Below are positions 47,202 to 58,383 of a DNA stretch of 64,000 nt, piece by piece (position 1 is the first letter of the stretch; the number at the start of each line of letters is the position of its first letter). The stretch covers positions 105,481,266-105,545,265 of the forward strand of contig NC_073744.1 of NCBI RefSeq assembly GCF_029784135.1. Direction: 5' to 3'. A model generated the notes under the pieces. That model was given only the letters and a program-made list of their open reading frames with translations, did no database searches and had not been told where the DNA came from. This stretch comes from Toxorhynchites rutilus septentrionalis. Lineage: Eukaryota; Arthropoda; Insecta; Diptera; Culicidae. The position numbers were made by a program, and so were the translations under genes.

Positions 47202-47875
47202 TAAAAAAGAGTTAACTCGACTGAAATTTTTTCGGTTCGGCCTGCAAAAACGAAATTAAGAGCCCCCGCCGACTGCAGACTGACTTGTCGACCGATAGTT
47301 CGGTCGGCTTCTTAATCAGTACGGAGAAAAAAAGTCTGTAGTGTACATCATAATGCATAGACGTAAGTATGAGCTTCCCCATCTCACATTCCAATAAGAT
47401 TAATGGGTTTCCAAGTGGGCGCGCTACATACGGATACGAATGATTTCAATAACCTGTTTTCGAAACTATCATTAAGCTATTGAAACAATTTTTCGACTCA
47501 ATAAATAGCAATCATATAACTCTTGGACATTTTATCTTTTGTATGAAATGATTATCATACTGTTCCGTTAATCCGAAGCAGAATGAATCACGCTTAAAGA
47601 AGGAATGGATTTTTTCTTGGAATTTAGTCAGCAGAAATAATGCCCTTTCCCAACAATTAAAAACGACAAACGGTAAACAGTTTCATCAAAGTGATTTCTT
47701 CGATATGGGGATATATTCACTACATCATGTCATATATTTCATATTTTTCATTATGAAATCCATATCCATGGCACCTATCGGTATCGAATTATCATCGACA
47801 CCACGATTTTCGCTAAATGCTCCTTTCAGTTCGGCCTGTAAAAAACTTTTCTGAACTCTAATCCATCAAATTTGG

Positions 47876-47891
47876 AGCCCTGAAAAGGGCC
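47876..47891 (-). terminator. Histone mRNA 3' stem-loop (H3 copy 2)
   Basis: The minus strand reads GGCCCTTTTCAGGGCT, with the same sequence and spacing as in copy 1. Confidence 0.85.
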
Positions 47892-47904
47892 GTTGATTAT
47901 ATGC

Positions 47905-48272
47905 TAAGCTAATATAGCACGCTCTCCTCGGATACGATGGGCCAGCTGGATGTCCTTGGGCATGATGTGACGCGTTTTGCATGGATAGCACACAAATTTG
48001 TATCTTCGAATAAGCCTCCTGCAGCGTCATAGCCGCGGAACTTTGGAAGCGCAAGTCGGTTTTGAAGTCCTGAGCAATTCCACGAACCAAATGCTGCAAA
48101 GGTAGCTTGCGGATCAGCAATTCGGTCGACTTCTGATAGCGACGAATTTCATGCGAAGTTCTCGGTCGATAGCGATGTGGCTTCTTCACGCTTCCTGCGG
48201 CTGATGCGCTTATCCGAGCTGCTTTCGTGGTGCCTTACCACCGAAAGACTAACGAGCTGTCTGCTTAGTCCC
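47905..48272 (-). pseudogene. Histone H3 pseudogene, copy 2
   Basis: [24 protein letters not shown] and [16 protein letters not shown] identify H3. It carries the same deletions as copy 1: the VA-containing pair after PGT/PRT, the block after LQEA, and part of the N-terminal tail. The stop region is mutated (GCTATATTAG). A TATA block lies at 48336-48345 and the stem-loop at 47876-47891. It lies head-to-head with copy 3. Confidence 0.92.
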
Positions 48273-48447
48273 GATGAAACGAGTCCTCACGGTGCGAGAG
48301 TAGAGTAAGGAATGAACGAAAGCAAGGGAAGTGTCATTTTATAAAACATAAAAGAATCGAATGTAAACCCCACCCTCTTTATTGTATAAGCTTACTGTAT
48401 ACTCACGAATATAATAAGGGTGGGATTTAGATTCTATACTTTTATGG

Positions 48448-48457
48448 TTTATAAAAT
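48448..48457 (+). promoter_or_regulatory. TATA box of H3 copy 3
   Basis: TTTATAAAAT followed by GACGCTTCCTTTGC, as in copy 1. It lies about 80 bp before the H3 coding remnant. Confidence 0.6.
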
Positions 48458-48528
48458 GACGCTTCCTTTGCTTTCGTTCATTTCTTACTCTACTCTCACA
48501 CCGTGAGGACTCGAGCTCGTTAGTCTTT

Positions 48529-48880
48529 CGCAGACAGCTCGTTAGTCATTCGGTGGTAAGGCACACGAAGTCAGCTCGGATAAGCGCACCAGTAGCAGGA
48601 TAGGTGGAGAAGCCACATCGCTATCGACCGGGAACTTTGCGTGAAATTCATCGCTATCGGAAGTCGACCGAATTGCTGATCCGAAAGCTACCTTTGCAGC
48701 ATTTGGTTCGTGGAATTGCTCAGGACTTCAAAACCGACTTGCGCTTCCAAAGTTCCGCGGCTATGACGCTGCAGGAGGCTTGTTCGAAGATACCAATTTG
48801 TGTGCTATCCATGCAAAACGCGTCACATCATGCCCAAGGACATCCAGCTGGCCCATCGTATCCGAGGAGAGCGTGCTATT
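48529..48880 (+). pseudogene. Histone H3 pseudogene, copy 3
   Basis: [38 protein letters not shown] and [19 protein letters not shown] match H3. It shares the internal deletions of copies 1 and 2. The N-terminal KQTAR-like and STGGK-like codons are still visible at 48529-48570. The C-terminal frame [16 protein letters not shown] is shifted relative to the middle. The histone stem-loop follows at 48900. Confidence 0.92.
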
Positions 48881-48899
48881 AGCTTAGCATATAATCAAC

Positions 48900-48915
48900 G
48901 GCCCTTTTCAGGGCT
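48900..48915 (+). terminator. Histone mRNA 3' stem-loop (H3 copy 3)
   Basis: GGCCCTTTTCAGGGCT, a perfect TTTC-loop hairpin apart from one G-U pair, 20 bp after the H3 end. Confidence 0.85.
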
Positions 48916-50118
48916 CCAAATTTGATGGATTAGAGTACAGAAAAGTTTTTTACAGGCCGAACTGAAAGGAGCATTTAGCGAAAATCGTGGTTTCGAAATA
49001 ATTCGTTACCGATAATCTCTTTCTGGCAAAACGATGTGGTATGAATCACATTATTTGAATGATAGAATGAAGAAGTTTTCTGCCAATTTCCTTCAACCTC
49101 CAAACGTATCTTTCTCCCATTTGTCGTTTTCGCGTTCGCTAATCCTTTCTCACAACACCCATTTCTAGTTTGAGAAATTGTTGAGTAAACATTGTTTGCC
49201 AGTGCGCGTAGAGTGGGAATTCCTAAAGATTCATTGCACCTCTAATAAATTGCCGAAAGACGTGGTCTTACGTTGATCGCACTTGATTGAAAAAATCCAA
49301 AACGAAATGTATTTGGTCGCAGCATTGTATGAGTAGAAAGCAAATAATCGCTCGAAAATGACTTGATTTTCGCGATGTGAAACATTTTCCGTTTTTCATG
49401 TTATGCATCCAATATTGGATACGAAAATTTCCCCTGATGGGGAAAAAAATATTCAGAAGCTTTCCTGTTAATTGCGATTGATTGAAAAATAACAAAACCA
49501 AATGTATTTGGTCACAGTGTTATATGGATAGAAAACATTAAAATAAACTATTTCGCATGAATGTATTTTTCAATTCCCAGGGGAACTGGCAGATTATTTT
49601 TCAGCAACGATGATAGCAACGAGAATTCCGCGCGTGTATGTGTGTGTGTGTGTGTGGCGGCTGCTTCGATGTTTCAAGCGGAACCGTGGCATCACTCTCC
49701 TCCTGATGGATTCCCTTTTGGCCTTAGGTGCACAAACAGGCTCTTGGTGACACCGTTCATCAGCGCTTTCATGATAAACGAAATTTGCTTCACAACAACA
49801 GCGACAACATGCTCCAATCGCTGTTCAATCATAACTGAGTGGGTTTACGCGTGGCGCTCGCTTATATACCGATTTTTGATTTCAATAGCCTGTTTTGAAA
49901 GCAATTTTAAGACTATTGAAACAAGTTTTTGGATGAAAAAGTAACAAGTATATGACGCGTAGACATTTTATCTTTCAAATGAAGTGTTTATCATACCATT
50001 TCGTTCAGTTGTTTAAGAGCTATTAACGCTCAAAATCTCGGTCTCCGGCGTAACGCTTTCGTTCTCGAAACTTTGGTTTTACACCCCGGTATAGAAATGA
50101 AAGACGTAGTCCTACGTC

Positions 50119-50787
50119 AAAAAAATGTACAAGATGCACGATGGCGCACAATGAGAAATTGGAGCACTTCGCTTAGTATCACTGACTATGTTGGGATCCA
50201 CAACTTTCAATATTCGCAGGGGAATATTCAGGGAATATTCAGTCCTTTGCGGTTATTGCAGCAGTTGTTGAATGGGATTTCAGTTTGTTCCTGATTTTGT
50301 GATTCTACCATGCTGTCTGCTACTGCGTTTAATTTACATCTTTCTCTCTCTCACAGCAATGTGATATGTTCACACAGTCAATGCTGAATGAAAAAGAATG
50401 TTAGCCCCAATTACAACACGTCTAATTCGTTCTACAGATTTTACTTTAACTAAATTTAACATATTACACATATACTTAGCTAATTTACGATCATTTTCAT
50501 GCCGATTACGCACCATCGGAGAGTCTTCGAGAATGCGAGAAATCTAAACTCGCTTCGATTCCATAGTTCCGATCTTCATATAGGGGAAGATGGGGTAAGA
50601 CGGCAACCCTAAGCATAAATTTAATTAAAAACTATGCATAGAAAATTGAGGCATTCCATTATGTCAGCATCGATCTTCAACTTGACGGGTCAAGTTGGCC
50701 ACCACTAAAGGCTGATTTAGACGATGCCAGTCAGCGCTCTAGTTGAAGTATCCAGTGAATAGAGAATAAATTTAACTACGGAAAAAT
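50119..50787. other. No gene seen
   Basis: It contains a GGGAATATTCAGG direct repeat (50218-50242) and the GGGGAAGATGGGGTAAGACGG motif split around 50583-50605. Nothing codes. Confidence 0.4.
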
Positions 50788-50790
50788 AAA

Positions 50791-51130
50791 TCTATATAAA
50801 TAAAAATGTAAGGCAAAATCTGTTGGTAAGCGGCGGAAAACCCGAAAAAGGGATGGTCCGATTTTAGGCTCCTGTATTTTGTTGTATTCGTCTCTTCCCG
50901 GAGACGAATACAACGGAAATTTTTTTCGGAAAATCCTAAAGGAAGGTTGGAAAAATAAGCGTTAGTCCATTTGATGTTGGCGCTAACGAAATTGTTTTTC
51001 GTTCGAAAGATGAAAAGGATTTTCAGACGGAATAACGCATTCCTATATCTTCTATCTATATAAACAAAAATGGAAGGCCAAATGTGTTGGTGTGCCCTAA
51101 ACCCGAGGAAGGAATGGTCCGATTTGAGCT
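50791..51130 (+). repeat. Two diverged Helitron-like ends in direct orientation
   Basis: TCTATATAAATAAAAATG (50791) and TCTATCTATATAAACAAAAA (51051) each start about 80 bp of related sequence (TGTTGGT..., AAACCCGA, GATGGTCCGATTT / AATGGTCCGATTT). The AT-rich TCTATATA..AAAAATG start resembles insect Helitron 5' ends. No Rep/helicase is seen. A perfect hairpin lies at 50881-50914 within the first copy. Confidence 0.35.
50881..50914. other. Perfect 14-bp hairpin
   Basis: GTTGTATTCGTCTC pairs with GAGACGAATACAAC around the loop TTCCCG. The second copy of the enclosing repeat lacks the right arm. Confidence 0.8.
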
Positions 51131-51781
51131 GTCTTTATTCTGTAGTATTCTCTGTATCAAACAGGTATTTCATGCAACGGAGAAACATATTATTTCCAAA
51201 TGCTTGAAGAATCTTGAGCGAGAATTGTGTCTGAAAATAATTTTACATTATAAGGACGAATTTTTGTAGAAGTACTAGACAATTTATAGTAAAAAGAAAT
51301 TGTAAAGGGTTAAAGGGTAATCCATCAATGAAGAGTTTAGTGATTGGACTCACTAACGTTCACTTAGTAAGAAAACGTGGATGTTTGAAAGTATTCAAAT
51401 CAAAAAATCTATTTTGGGCTGGACGAAGCTAGTTCATAATAAAAATTGCCGGCAGTGTTAATACGTGAGTACTAGTATTTGTAGTAAGTAAATCTTGATA
51501 TAAAGTAAGAAAGTAAATATGATATTTTCTAGTAAACAAATGAGTATTTTTTTCATATTTCATGATTTTTTTCTACAATGAATAATTCCGATGGTACGGA
51601 TTTTTGGTACATATTTTTTGAAGAAAAAGTACAGATGAGAAAGATTTTTTCCTTTCTGGTACAGATTAAAATGTGGCAACACTGCTTAGCAATTCCCGAG
51701 CGAGCTTCAGCTTACAGCTTTATGGCTGCATTCTTTATTGAAGTGAGTACCATGCGCATTTTTTACAATAAAACATACCTT

Positions 51782-52084
51782 TTATATGGACGAGTTGAAA
51801 CTGTTTGCGGAATCAACAGAAGCGGTACATAGTCTACTACAGTATATTGGTGACTTTAATTCCGATGTGCGAAGGAAACTCGGAATCGAAATTTGTAGCA
51901 CAACATCTCCAACGTGGACGATTGGAAGAGACTGGATGATTACGAGTAAATGAGAGTAAAGTGATTCAAGATTTGGTGGAAGGCGAATCTTAGAAATACC
52001 TGGAATTTCTGCAACTGAAAGGGATTTGTCACACAAAATCACGAAGCAACTCCAGGAACAACCCTTGATTAGAACTAGGTTTTG
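51782..52084 (+). pseudogene. R4/Dong-like LINE, RT active-site fragment
   Basis: The frame LLYMDELKLFAESTEAVHSL corresponds to the RT catalytic box (usually YMDD) and downstream region. SDVRRKLGIE and, after a shift, DLVEGES-KYLEFLQLKG (the conserved ...YKYLG motif) follow. This is the part of the R4/Dong RT expected after motif A at 44845. The catalytic second Asp is changed to Glu (GAC GAG). It is cut by the LINE A tail at 52092. Sequence 51250-51780 before it shows no gene. Confidence 0.6.
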
Positions 52085-52613
52085 AAAAAAAACCATTTTT
52101 TTTTTATCCAAAATATATATATTTATTAAGGCTCATATGGCGTCAACCTGACGGGGCCGGGAGTTCAATATTCCGACAATGTTTGCCTTATAACTATGTT
52201 AGTAATATGTAACCGATTACTCGCGGTTGGCTCGAGGTTAGTATTACAAGTGTTTTCGTAATTGGGATGTTGCTGTCTCCAATGATCTGTACCTGTGCCC
52301 GACACGGGATACTTCCTATTGGGATGCAGCTGACCATTAATCAGCAACGCCTCCCTAGTCTGTACCCCATATCTAGCGTGGTGCGTCTTCTCGAGGAATC
52401 CAGGATAGAATGGTCACTAGCCGGCGCAATCATCAGCTCGTGTGAGTTGTCATGAGCGGTACAACCTTTGGCTTTTGTTGAATCATCAGTGGACTGCATA
52501 ACCTTTGGCCCGTGTATCTGTAAAGAGTGTGTGTATGTATTGTCGCGAGTAAGTAAAAGTTTATAGATCAGATAGGAGGGATACGAAACAGGGACACAAT
52601 GAAGGAAACATCA

Positions 52614-55600
52614 TTAAACGTTGACATCGGCGTTTCTGAGGAACAGGTATAGATGAAGCAGAAGATCACAGGTATACAGGTATAGATGAAGCAGAAGATC
52701 AGGATCACGGCTACCTAAGATATCCCGGACGGGGATATCCGATTGTCTGCCTTTTGCTCTCAGTGCTCTAGAGAGCTGAGAGCGAGCAGCATGGAACCGG
52801 ATACACGACCAGACAATATGCTCGATGTCGTGGTAGCCATCGCCACAATCACAAAGATTGTTTGCTGCGAGCCCAATGCGATAGAGATGCGCGTTTAGGG
52901 TGTAGTGATTGGACATAAGCCGAGATATCACGCGAATGAAATCACGACCGACATTCAATCCCTTAAACCAAGCTTTCGTCGAAACCTTAGGGATAATCGT
53001 TTGTAACCAACGACCGAACTCATCTTCACTCCACATGCGCTGCCAACTAACGAGTGTGTCCTGACGAGAAATGTGAAAAAATTCGTTATAAGCAATTTGC
53101 CTTTCAAAAAGTGTGCCTTCTGAAGCGCCCACCTTAGCTAGCGAGTCCGCTTTCTCATTCCCCGGAATCGAGCAATGAGAGGGAACGCATGCTAAGGTAA
53201 TCTTGAATAATTTTTCGACCAAAACACTCAATAGATGTCTTATTCTTGTTAGGAAATAAGATGAGCGTTTATCAACTTTCATTGAGCGGATTGCCTCTAT
53301 TGAGCTGAGACTGTTTGAAAAAATAAAATAATGGTCGATGGGCAATGTTTCAATGATCCCTAAAGCGTAGTATATCGCACCCAGTTCAGCGACATACACG
53401 GAACAAGGATCTTTGAGTTTGAAAGAGGCACTGGAATTTTCATTGAAGATGCCGAAGCCAGTGGACCCGTTTATGAATGAACCGTCAGTAAAGAACATTT
53501 TATCAGATCTAACTTTCCCATATTCTGCCGAAAATATCTCCGGAATATAATCGGAGCGTAGATGATCTGGGATTCCATGGATCTTTTGTCGCATGGACAG
53601 ATCAAAATTGACAGAGGAATTGCAAAAGTATGGGAAGCAAACTTGGTTGGAGATGCCCGGTGAAGGGTGCACTTCATGGGTAAGGTACTCATGGTATAAA
53701 GACATAAAACTTGACTGAGGAGTCAGTTGGAGTAGATTTTCGAAGTTATCAATCACCAATGGATTCATGATCTTGCAACGGATGAGAAATCTGTAGGATA
53801 ATTCTGTGAACCGAAGAGTAAGCGGGGGTACTCCTGCCAAAACTTCGAGACTCATCGTATGTGTCGAATGCAAACACCCCATGGCTATACGCAAGCAACG
53901 ATATTGTATTCTCTCCAGCTTGAGAATATGAATCCTGGCAGCTGATCGGAAGCAAAAACTGCCATATTCTAACACTGATAATATCGTTGTTTTGTACAAC
54001 TGAATGAAGTCTCCTAGATGGGCGCCCCACCATGTTCCGGTTATTGTTTGGAGAAAATTGATTCTTTGCTGGCATTTCTGTTTCAAATACGCAATGTGTA
54101 TTCCCCAGGTACATTTAGAGTCAAAATATACTCCAAGGTATTTGAAAAACATAGAGTGCCTGATCGCTTTGCCGGATAGGTGAAGCTGGAATTGGGCGGG
54201 TTCGTGCTTCCTAGAAAAAACGACCATTTCGGTTTTCTCCGTAGAGAATTCGATACCCAGCTTGAGAGCCCACGTGAACAGGTTGTTCAGGGTATCTTGC
54301 AAGGATTTTTGCAGAACGACGGGATTAGTACCCGTGATGGAAATAACTCCATCGTCTGCAAGTTGTCTCAACGTGCAATCTCTAGTTAGACAATCATCTA
54401 TATCATTGACGTAAAAACTGTACAAGAGGGGGCTTAGGCAGGAGGCTTTGTGGCAGGCCCATAAAACTGTATCGAGAAGATTTCAAGCTGCCATGATTGA
54501 AAAACATGTGCTTTTCTGAGAGTAAATTGTACAGAAAATTATTCAGAATTGGCGAAAGTCCACGATTATGAAGTTTCTCTGAGATAATTTCCATGGAAAC
54601 TGAATCAAATGCCCCTTTGATATCTAGAAAAACGGAAGCCATTTGTTCTTTGCGAGCAAATGCGATTTGGATTTCAGAAGATAGCAGCGCGAGACAATCG
54701 TTCGTCCCTTTACCTCGGCGGAATCCAAACTGCGTATTTGACAGCAAATTGTTCGTTACAACCCACTTGTCCAAACGAAGTAGAATCATTTTCTCTAACG
54801 ATTTACGAATACAGGATAACATTGCAATCGGCCTATACGAATTGTGATCGCAAGCCGGCTTGTTGGGTTTTCGTATGACTATCACTCTCACTTGTCTCCA
54901 GTCATGCGGGACTATATTCAGCTCCAGAAACTTGTTGAACAAGTTCAGCAAACGCTGTTTTGCCAAGTCGGGAAGATTCTACAATAAGTTGAATTTAATC
55001 TTGTCCGACCCCGGAGCTGAATTGTTACATGAGAGAAGTGCAATTGAGAATTCTACCATCGAAAAATTCTCATAATCGCCTTGGAGCGGAATATCGCGTA
55101 CGACGTTTTGTGCAGGAACGGAATCGGGACAAACCTTTCTTGCAAACTTGAAAATCCAACGGTCAGAGTATTCCTCACTTCCATTTGTATGGTTCCAGCC
55201 ACGCATTCTCCTAGCCGTATTCCAAAGAGTGCTCATAGCTGTCTCCCTTGATAAACCATTGACGAACTTCCGCCAATATCCACGCTTTTTTGCTTTAATC
55301 AGACCTTTTAGTTTGGCTTCTAGAGCTTGGTACTTTCGAAACCATTCCACTAATCCAGTTTTCCTGAATTTTTTGAAAGCGGATGATTTTTCAAGGTAGA
55401 CCTTTGAACACTCCTTGTCCCACCAAAGTGATGGAGGACGACGTCGGAAAGTGGTAGCAGGAACACGTTTCTTTTGAGCTTGAAGTGCGCTTTCGTAAAT
55501 CAAACTCGATATAAAGTTATACTCTTCGAGTGGAGGAAGTTCATGCATTGAAACAAGTGCTTCAGATATTATTTCTGCAAATTTTCTCCAGTCAATATGT

Positions 55601-56328
55601 TTCGTGAGGTCATACGCAATATCGACTGACTCACGAGAACCTGATTCATTGGCGTTCGATAAAATTATTGGCAGGTGATCACTACCGTGGGGATCTTGGA
55701 TTACCTTCCACGTGCAATCCAGGGATAATGAAGAAGAGCAAAGTGATATGTCTAGCACACTTGCCCGTGCAGGAGGGTTGGCTATCCTAGTTGCTTCCCC
55801 TGTATTTAAAACTGTCATGTTGAAGTTGTCGCACAGATCATAAATCAACGTGGCACGGCTGTCATCATAGTGTGACCCCCATGCTGTTTCATGGGAGTTG
55901 AGGTCACCTAAGATTAGCCGCGGCTCCGGCAATGCCGCGATGATATCAAAAAACTGATGGCGGCCGACCATGGTTCTTGGAGGAATATATATCGAGGCAA
56001 TGCAGAAGTCTTTGCCATTGATTTGTGTCTGGCAAGCGACAACTTCAATGCCTGTCATCGATGGGAGAGTGACTCTATAGAAGGAGTGACATTTTTTGAT
56101 CCCCAATAGTACGCCACCAAACGAGTCATTTCGATCGAGGGGAATAATGTTGAAATCGTGGAAATTCAGTTCGTCGGCTGAAGAAAGCCATGTTTCACAG
56201 AGGGAGAATACATCACAGTTGGAACTATGAATTAAAAATTTAAATTGATCTAGTTTAGGGATGATGCTTCTGCAATTCCACTGTATTACAGTGGTCAAAT
56301 CCTTGACCTCTTGCACTGAATCAGGCAT
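52614..56328 (-). pseudogene. LINE A ORF2: endonuclease-RT-RNase H, disabled
   Basis: The ATG at 56326-56328 overlaps the ORF1 stop (ATGCCTGA). Endonuclease: WNCRSIIPKLDQF, SLCETWLSSAD, LILGDLNSHETAWGS, DPHGSDHLPII. RT: FGFRRGKGTNDC, FLDIKGAFDSV, GLPQ, LADDG active site. RNase H: FFTDGSFINGSTGFG, ELGAIYYAL, NSLSSIEAI (the usual Asp is Asn here), VPSHCSIPGNEKAD. The C/H cluster then closes the protein. Lesions: AAG-to-TAG near 54977, one inserted base near 54450 in the GLPQG motif, and the Asp-to-Asn change in RNase H. About 1240 codons in all. Confidence 0.93.
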
Positions 56329-57714
56329 CGAGGGAAATGAACGCTGCTAAAAAACCACATTTTTCTTTCAAAAATGTTCTCACAATCGGAAGCAAACATA
56401 ATACTATGCTTTTAAGAGGGTCATTTATATTTAGAGCATTTAAAATGTTGTCCACCAGGTCAGAAAGCGCAAGCAAACCAGATTGTGGCTGTTGCCTCGA
56501 CCGCGAAAATGGAACAGACGGGGTGGGTGCTGCTCCGGGAAGTGCTGAGGACCCCTGGTGCGTAGAAGAACCGCTTAAACCAGGAGGTACTTGCTTCGGT
56601 TTATTCTCTGCACGTTCAATTCGAGTTTTCATTCCAACTTGGGAAGTTTCGGTCGTCTTTCTGGGGAGTGAAGGAAAAGAAGTAATTTTTCTTTTCCTGA
56701 CGGCACCCTGCGATGTACCGGAACTTCCTGCATTGGGAGCGTCAGCAACAGGCTCGTTGTTCTGCAGAATGGAGTAGGGATTGTCCTGAGTCGTTGGAAC
56801 GGAACTCTTAAGCATTTCTGCATAAGTCCGCTTGGAACGTTTCTTTAAGGAACGCTTGATTTTTTCCCCTCGTTTTTTGTACACCGGGCATTGAATAATA
56901 TCATGAGGAGTCCCGCCGCAATGAAGACACTTGTGCTCTTTAGCGCAAGGATTCTCATCATGTCTCTCTCCACAATCTGCGCAACGTTTTTTATTGCAAC
57001 AATAGGCGGCCGTGTGACCGAGTTGCATACATTTGTTGCATTTCATTACCCGGGGTACAAACAACCGAACAGGTAAACGAAGTGCACCTATTGCAACGTA
57101 GTTTGGAAGGGCGGAACCCTCAAAAGTCACACGAAAAGAGTTTGTCCGATTGAGAACCCTTTTGTCATTTTTTGTGACACAGATTTCAGTCGATCGCATG
57201 CAAGAATCTTCACAGTTTTTAGTGAAGAGTTCTTGAAGCGACCGACACCATCGATAATCTCTTTTCGAGTCAAACCCTTTTTGGTTATTACGCCGTCTAT
57301 TTCGACGTTGCAACAGGGCACCTATACGCGATACTCAATCGCAAAGAGGTCGCAGCGCGTGATTTCGTTCGCTTGGGTCCTGCTTGAGACGACAACTCGT
57401 AGTTTGTCTGGCCCCATCCGTGTAATCTCGGTAACTTCGGAAAACTTCTGAGTAAGTTCCTTCGAGATACGAATGACATTGAGAGGTTTAGATTTTCGTC
57501 TAAAGTATACAATGAATGGGCCTTTGGAGCCTCTAGGGTATTCTTTTGGACGAAAATCCTGTTTTTCTTCAATGTCCTCATCTTCGGAACTTCCAACTTC
57601 ATATACAGAAGTTTCTTCCTCAATTTCTGCTTCATCTTCCTGCTCTTCAGGAGGAGGATCGGTATCGGAAATATTCAATGGCGTCGATGGGGGATCCTTC
57701 CCGCCCTCAGCCAT
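56321..57714 (-). pseudogene. LINE A ORF1 (Gag-like), early frameshift
   Basis: The ATG at 57714 opens an acidic N-terminus (MAEGGKDPPSTP). A frame change near 57318 leads into the middle and C-terminal part (57313-56321). That part has knuckles CNKCMQLGHTAAYCCNKKRC and CLHCGGTPHDIIQC, and the intact C-terminus (VDNILNALNINDPLKSIVLC) missing from the other copy. It ends in TGA within the ORF2 start overlap. Confidence 0.9.
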
Positions 57715-57993
57715 ATAAAAAAAAATCGGTCAACTGTTCGATATGATCAGAATATAATGATAATCAAAATAAATAAATAAGTGAAAAAAATATTTTTTAT
57801 AAGGTTATGATGCGAATATTAAATTCAATTTATTTTATGTTAAATAAAATGATAAAATGAAAAAAAAGTCACAGAAGGTTGTGTCCGAGGCACGACCGCA
57901 TAGTTGACGTAGGATTACGTTAGGCTATCTGTCGCATGCTGATTTTGGATGTTTGAAAAAATATATTGTTAAACTCTTTGATAATGATCTGAT

Positions 57994-58009
57994 GGCCCTG
58001 AAAAGGGCC
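57994..58009 (-). terminator. Histone mRNA 3' stem-loop (cassette 1)
   Basis: GGCCCTGAAAAGGGCC on plus reads GGCCCTTTTCAGGGCC on minus: a perfect 6-bp stem and TTTC loop, the strict histone consensus. It lies ~200 bp after the coding remnant. Confidence 0.85.
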
Positions 58010-58204
58010 GTTTGGTTTGGTTGTTGGGTATTTTTTGTTCATTTCACCAGTGTTACAATCGAGCTTTCGGTATCAGTGATAGAAAGTTTTTTCAGCTCCA
58101 AGGCACGTTTACGAGATTGGCGCTCATATTGCGTGAACATATATTCCGACATATTAACTCGCGTAAAAATTTATGAAGCAACAAAAACAACAATTCACTT
58201 CTGT

Positions 58205-58383
58205 TGTTTTTTTGGCAGCGGTAGCTTTTCGGAGCCGCTGCTGCTTATTTCTGTTTTTATTTTAGTGGTTTTCGTTGACACCATCACGTCGAGCTAAACG
58301 GCGAATAGCGAGTTTGATACACTGGATATTGTCATTTTGAACCTTGCGATACGCTTCGATCCTCCTTTGCCTTCCTTGCCGCA
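58205..58383 (-). pseudogene. Histone H4/H1-like pseudogene, cassette 1
   Basis: The minus strand reads, from 58383, a Gly/Lys-rich start (GGCAAAGGAGG), then RKVQNDNIQCIKLAIRRLAR-like codons ending RRDGVN. H4 has [20 protein letters not shown]. Codons reading like AAAP.K (58260-58205) follow at once, resembling an H1 tail. The globular H4 remainder is absent. Stops interrupt it. The TATA box is at 58986-58995 (minus TATAAAAGG). Confidence 0.7.

Larger units (their letters stand above)
47801..48990. repeat. Large inverted repeat of two H3 pseudogenes
   Basis: Arms 47801-48395 and 48402-48990 are inverted copies with moderate divergence. Each arm holds an H3 pseudogene with its stem-loop and TATA block. 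The outer ends read CCACGATTTTCGCTAAATGC and its inverse. The two promoters face each other across a few bases near 48400. Confidence 0.88.
45134..50118. mobile_element. Composite repeat carrying three histone H3 copies
   Basis: The left end has GACGTAGGACTATCGTT (45134-45150); the right end has GACGTAGTCCTACGTC (50103-50118), its inverted counterpart. Inside are three copies of a leader module containing ATCCAATATTGGATAC and GAACTGGCAGATTATTTTTC (about 45250-45470, 46100-46330 and 49390-49610), three H3 pseudogenes, two MITEs, and another internal terminal-like motif GACGTGGTCTTACGTT (49259-49274). It splits the R4/Dong-like LINE. No transposase is encoded. It may be two or more nested copies. 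Confidence 0.6.
52092..57775 (-). mobile_element. LINE A, long uninterrupted copy
   Basis: From the 5' UTR (about 57775) through ORF1 and ORF2 to a poly(A) end at 52092-52110. It is the reference for reconstructing the order of the split plus-strand copy. The 3' UTR of about 500 bp is shared with 3026, 14368 and 37302. A ~30-bp tandem duplication sits near the ORF2 end (52640-52700). Several lesions disable it. Confidence 0.95.
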
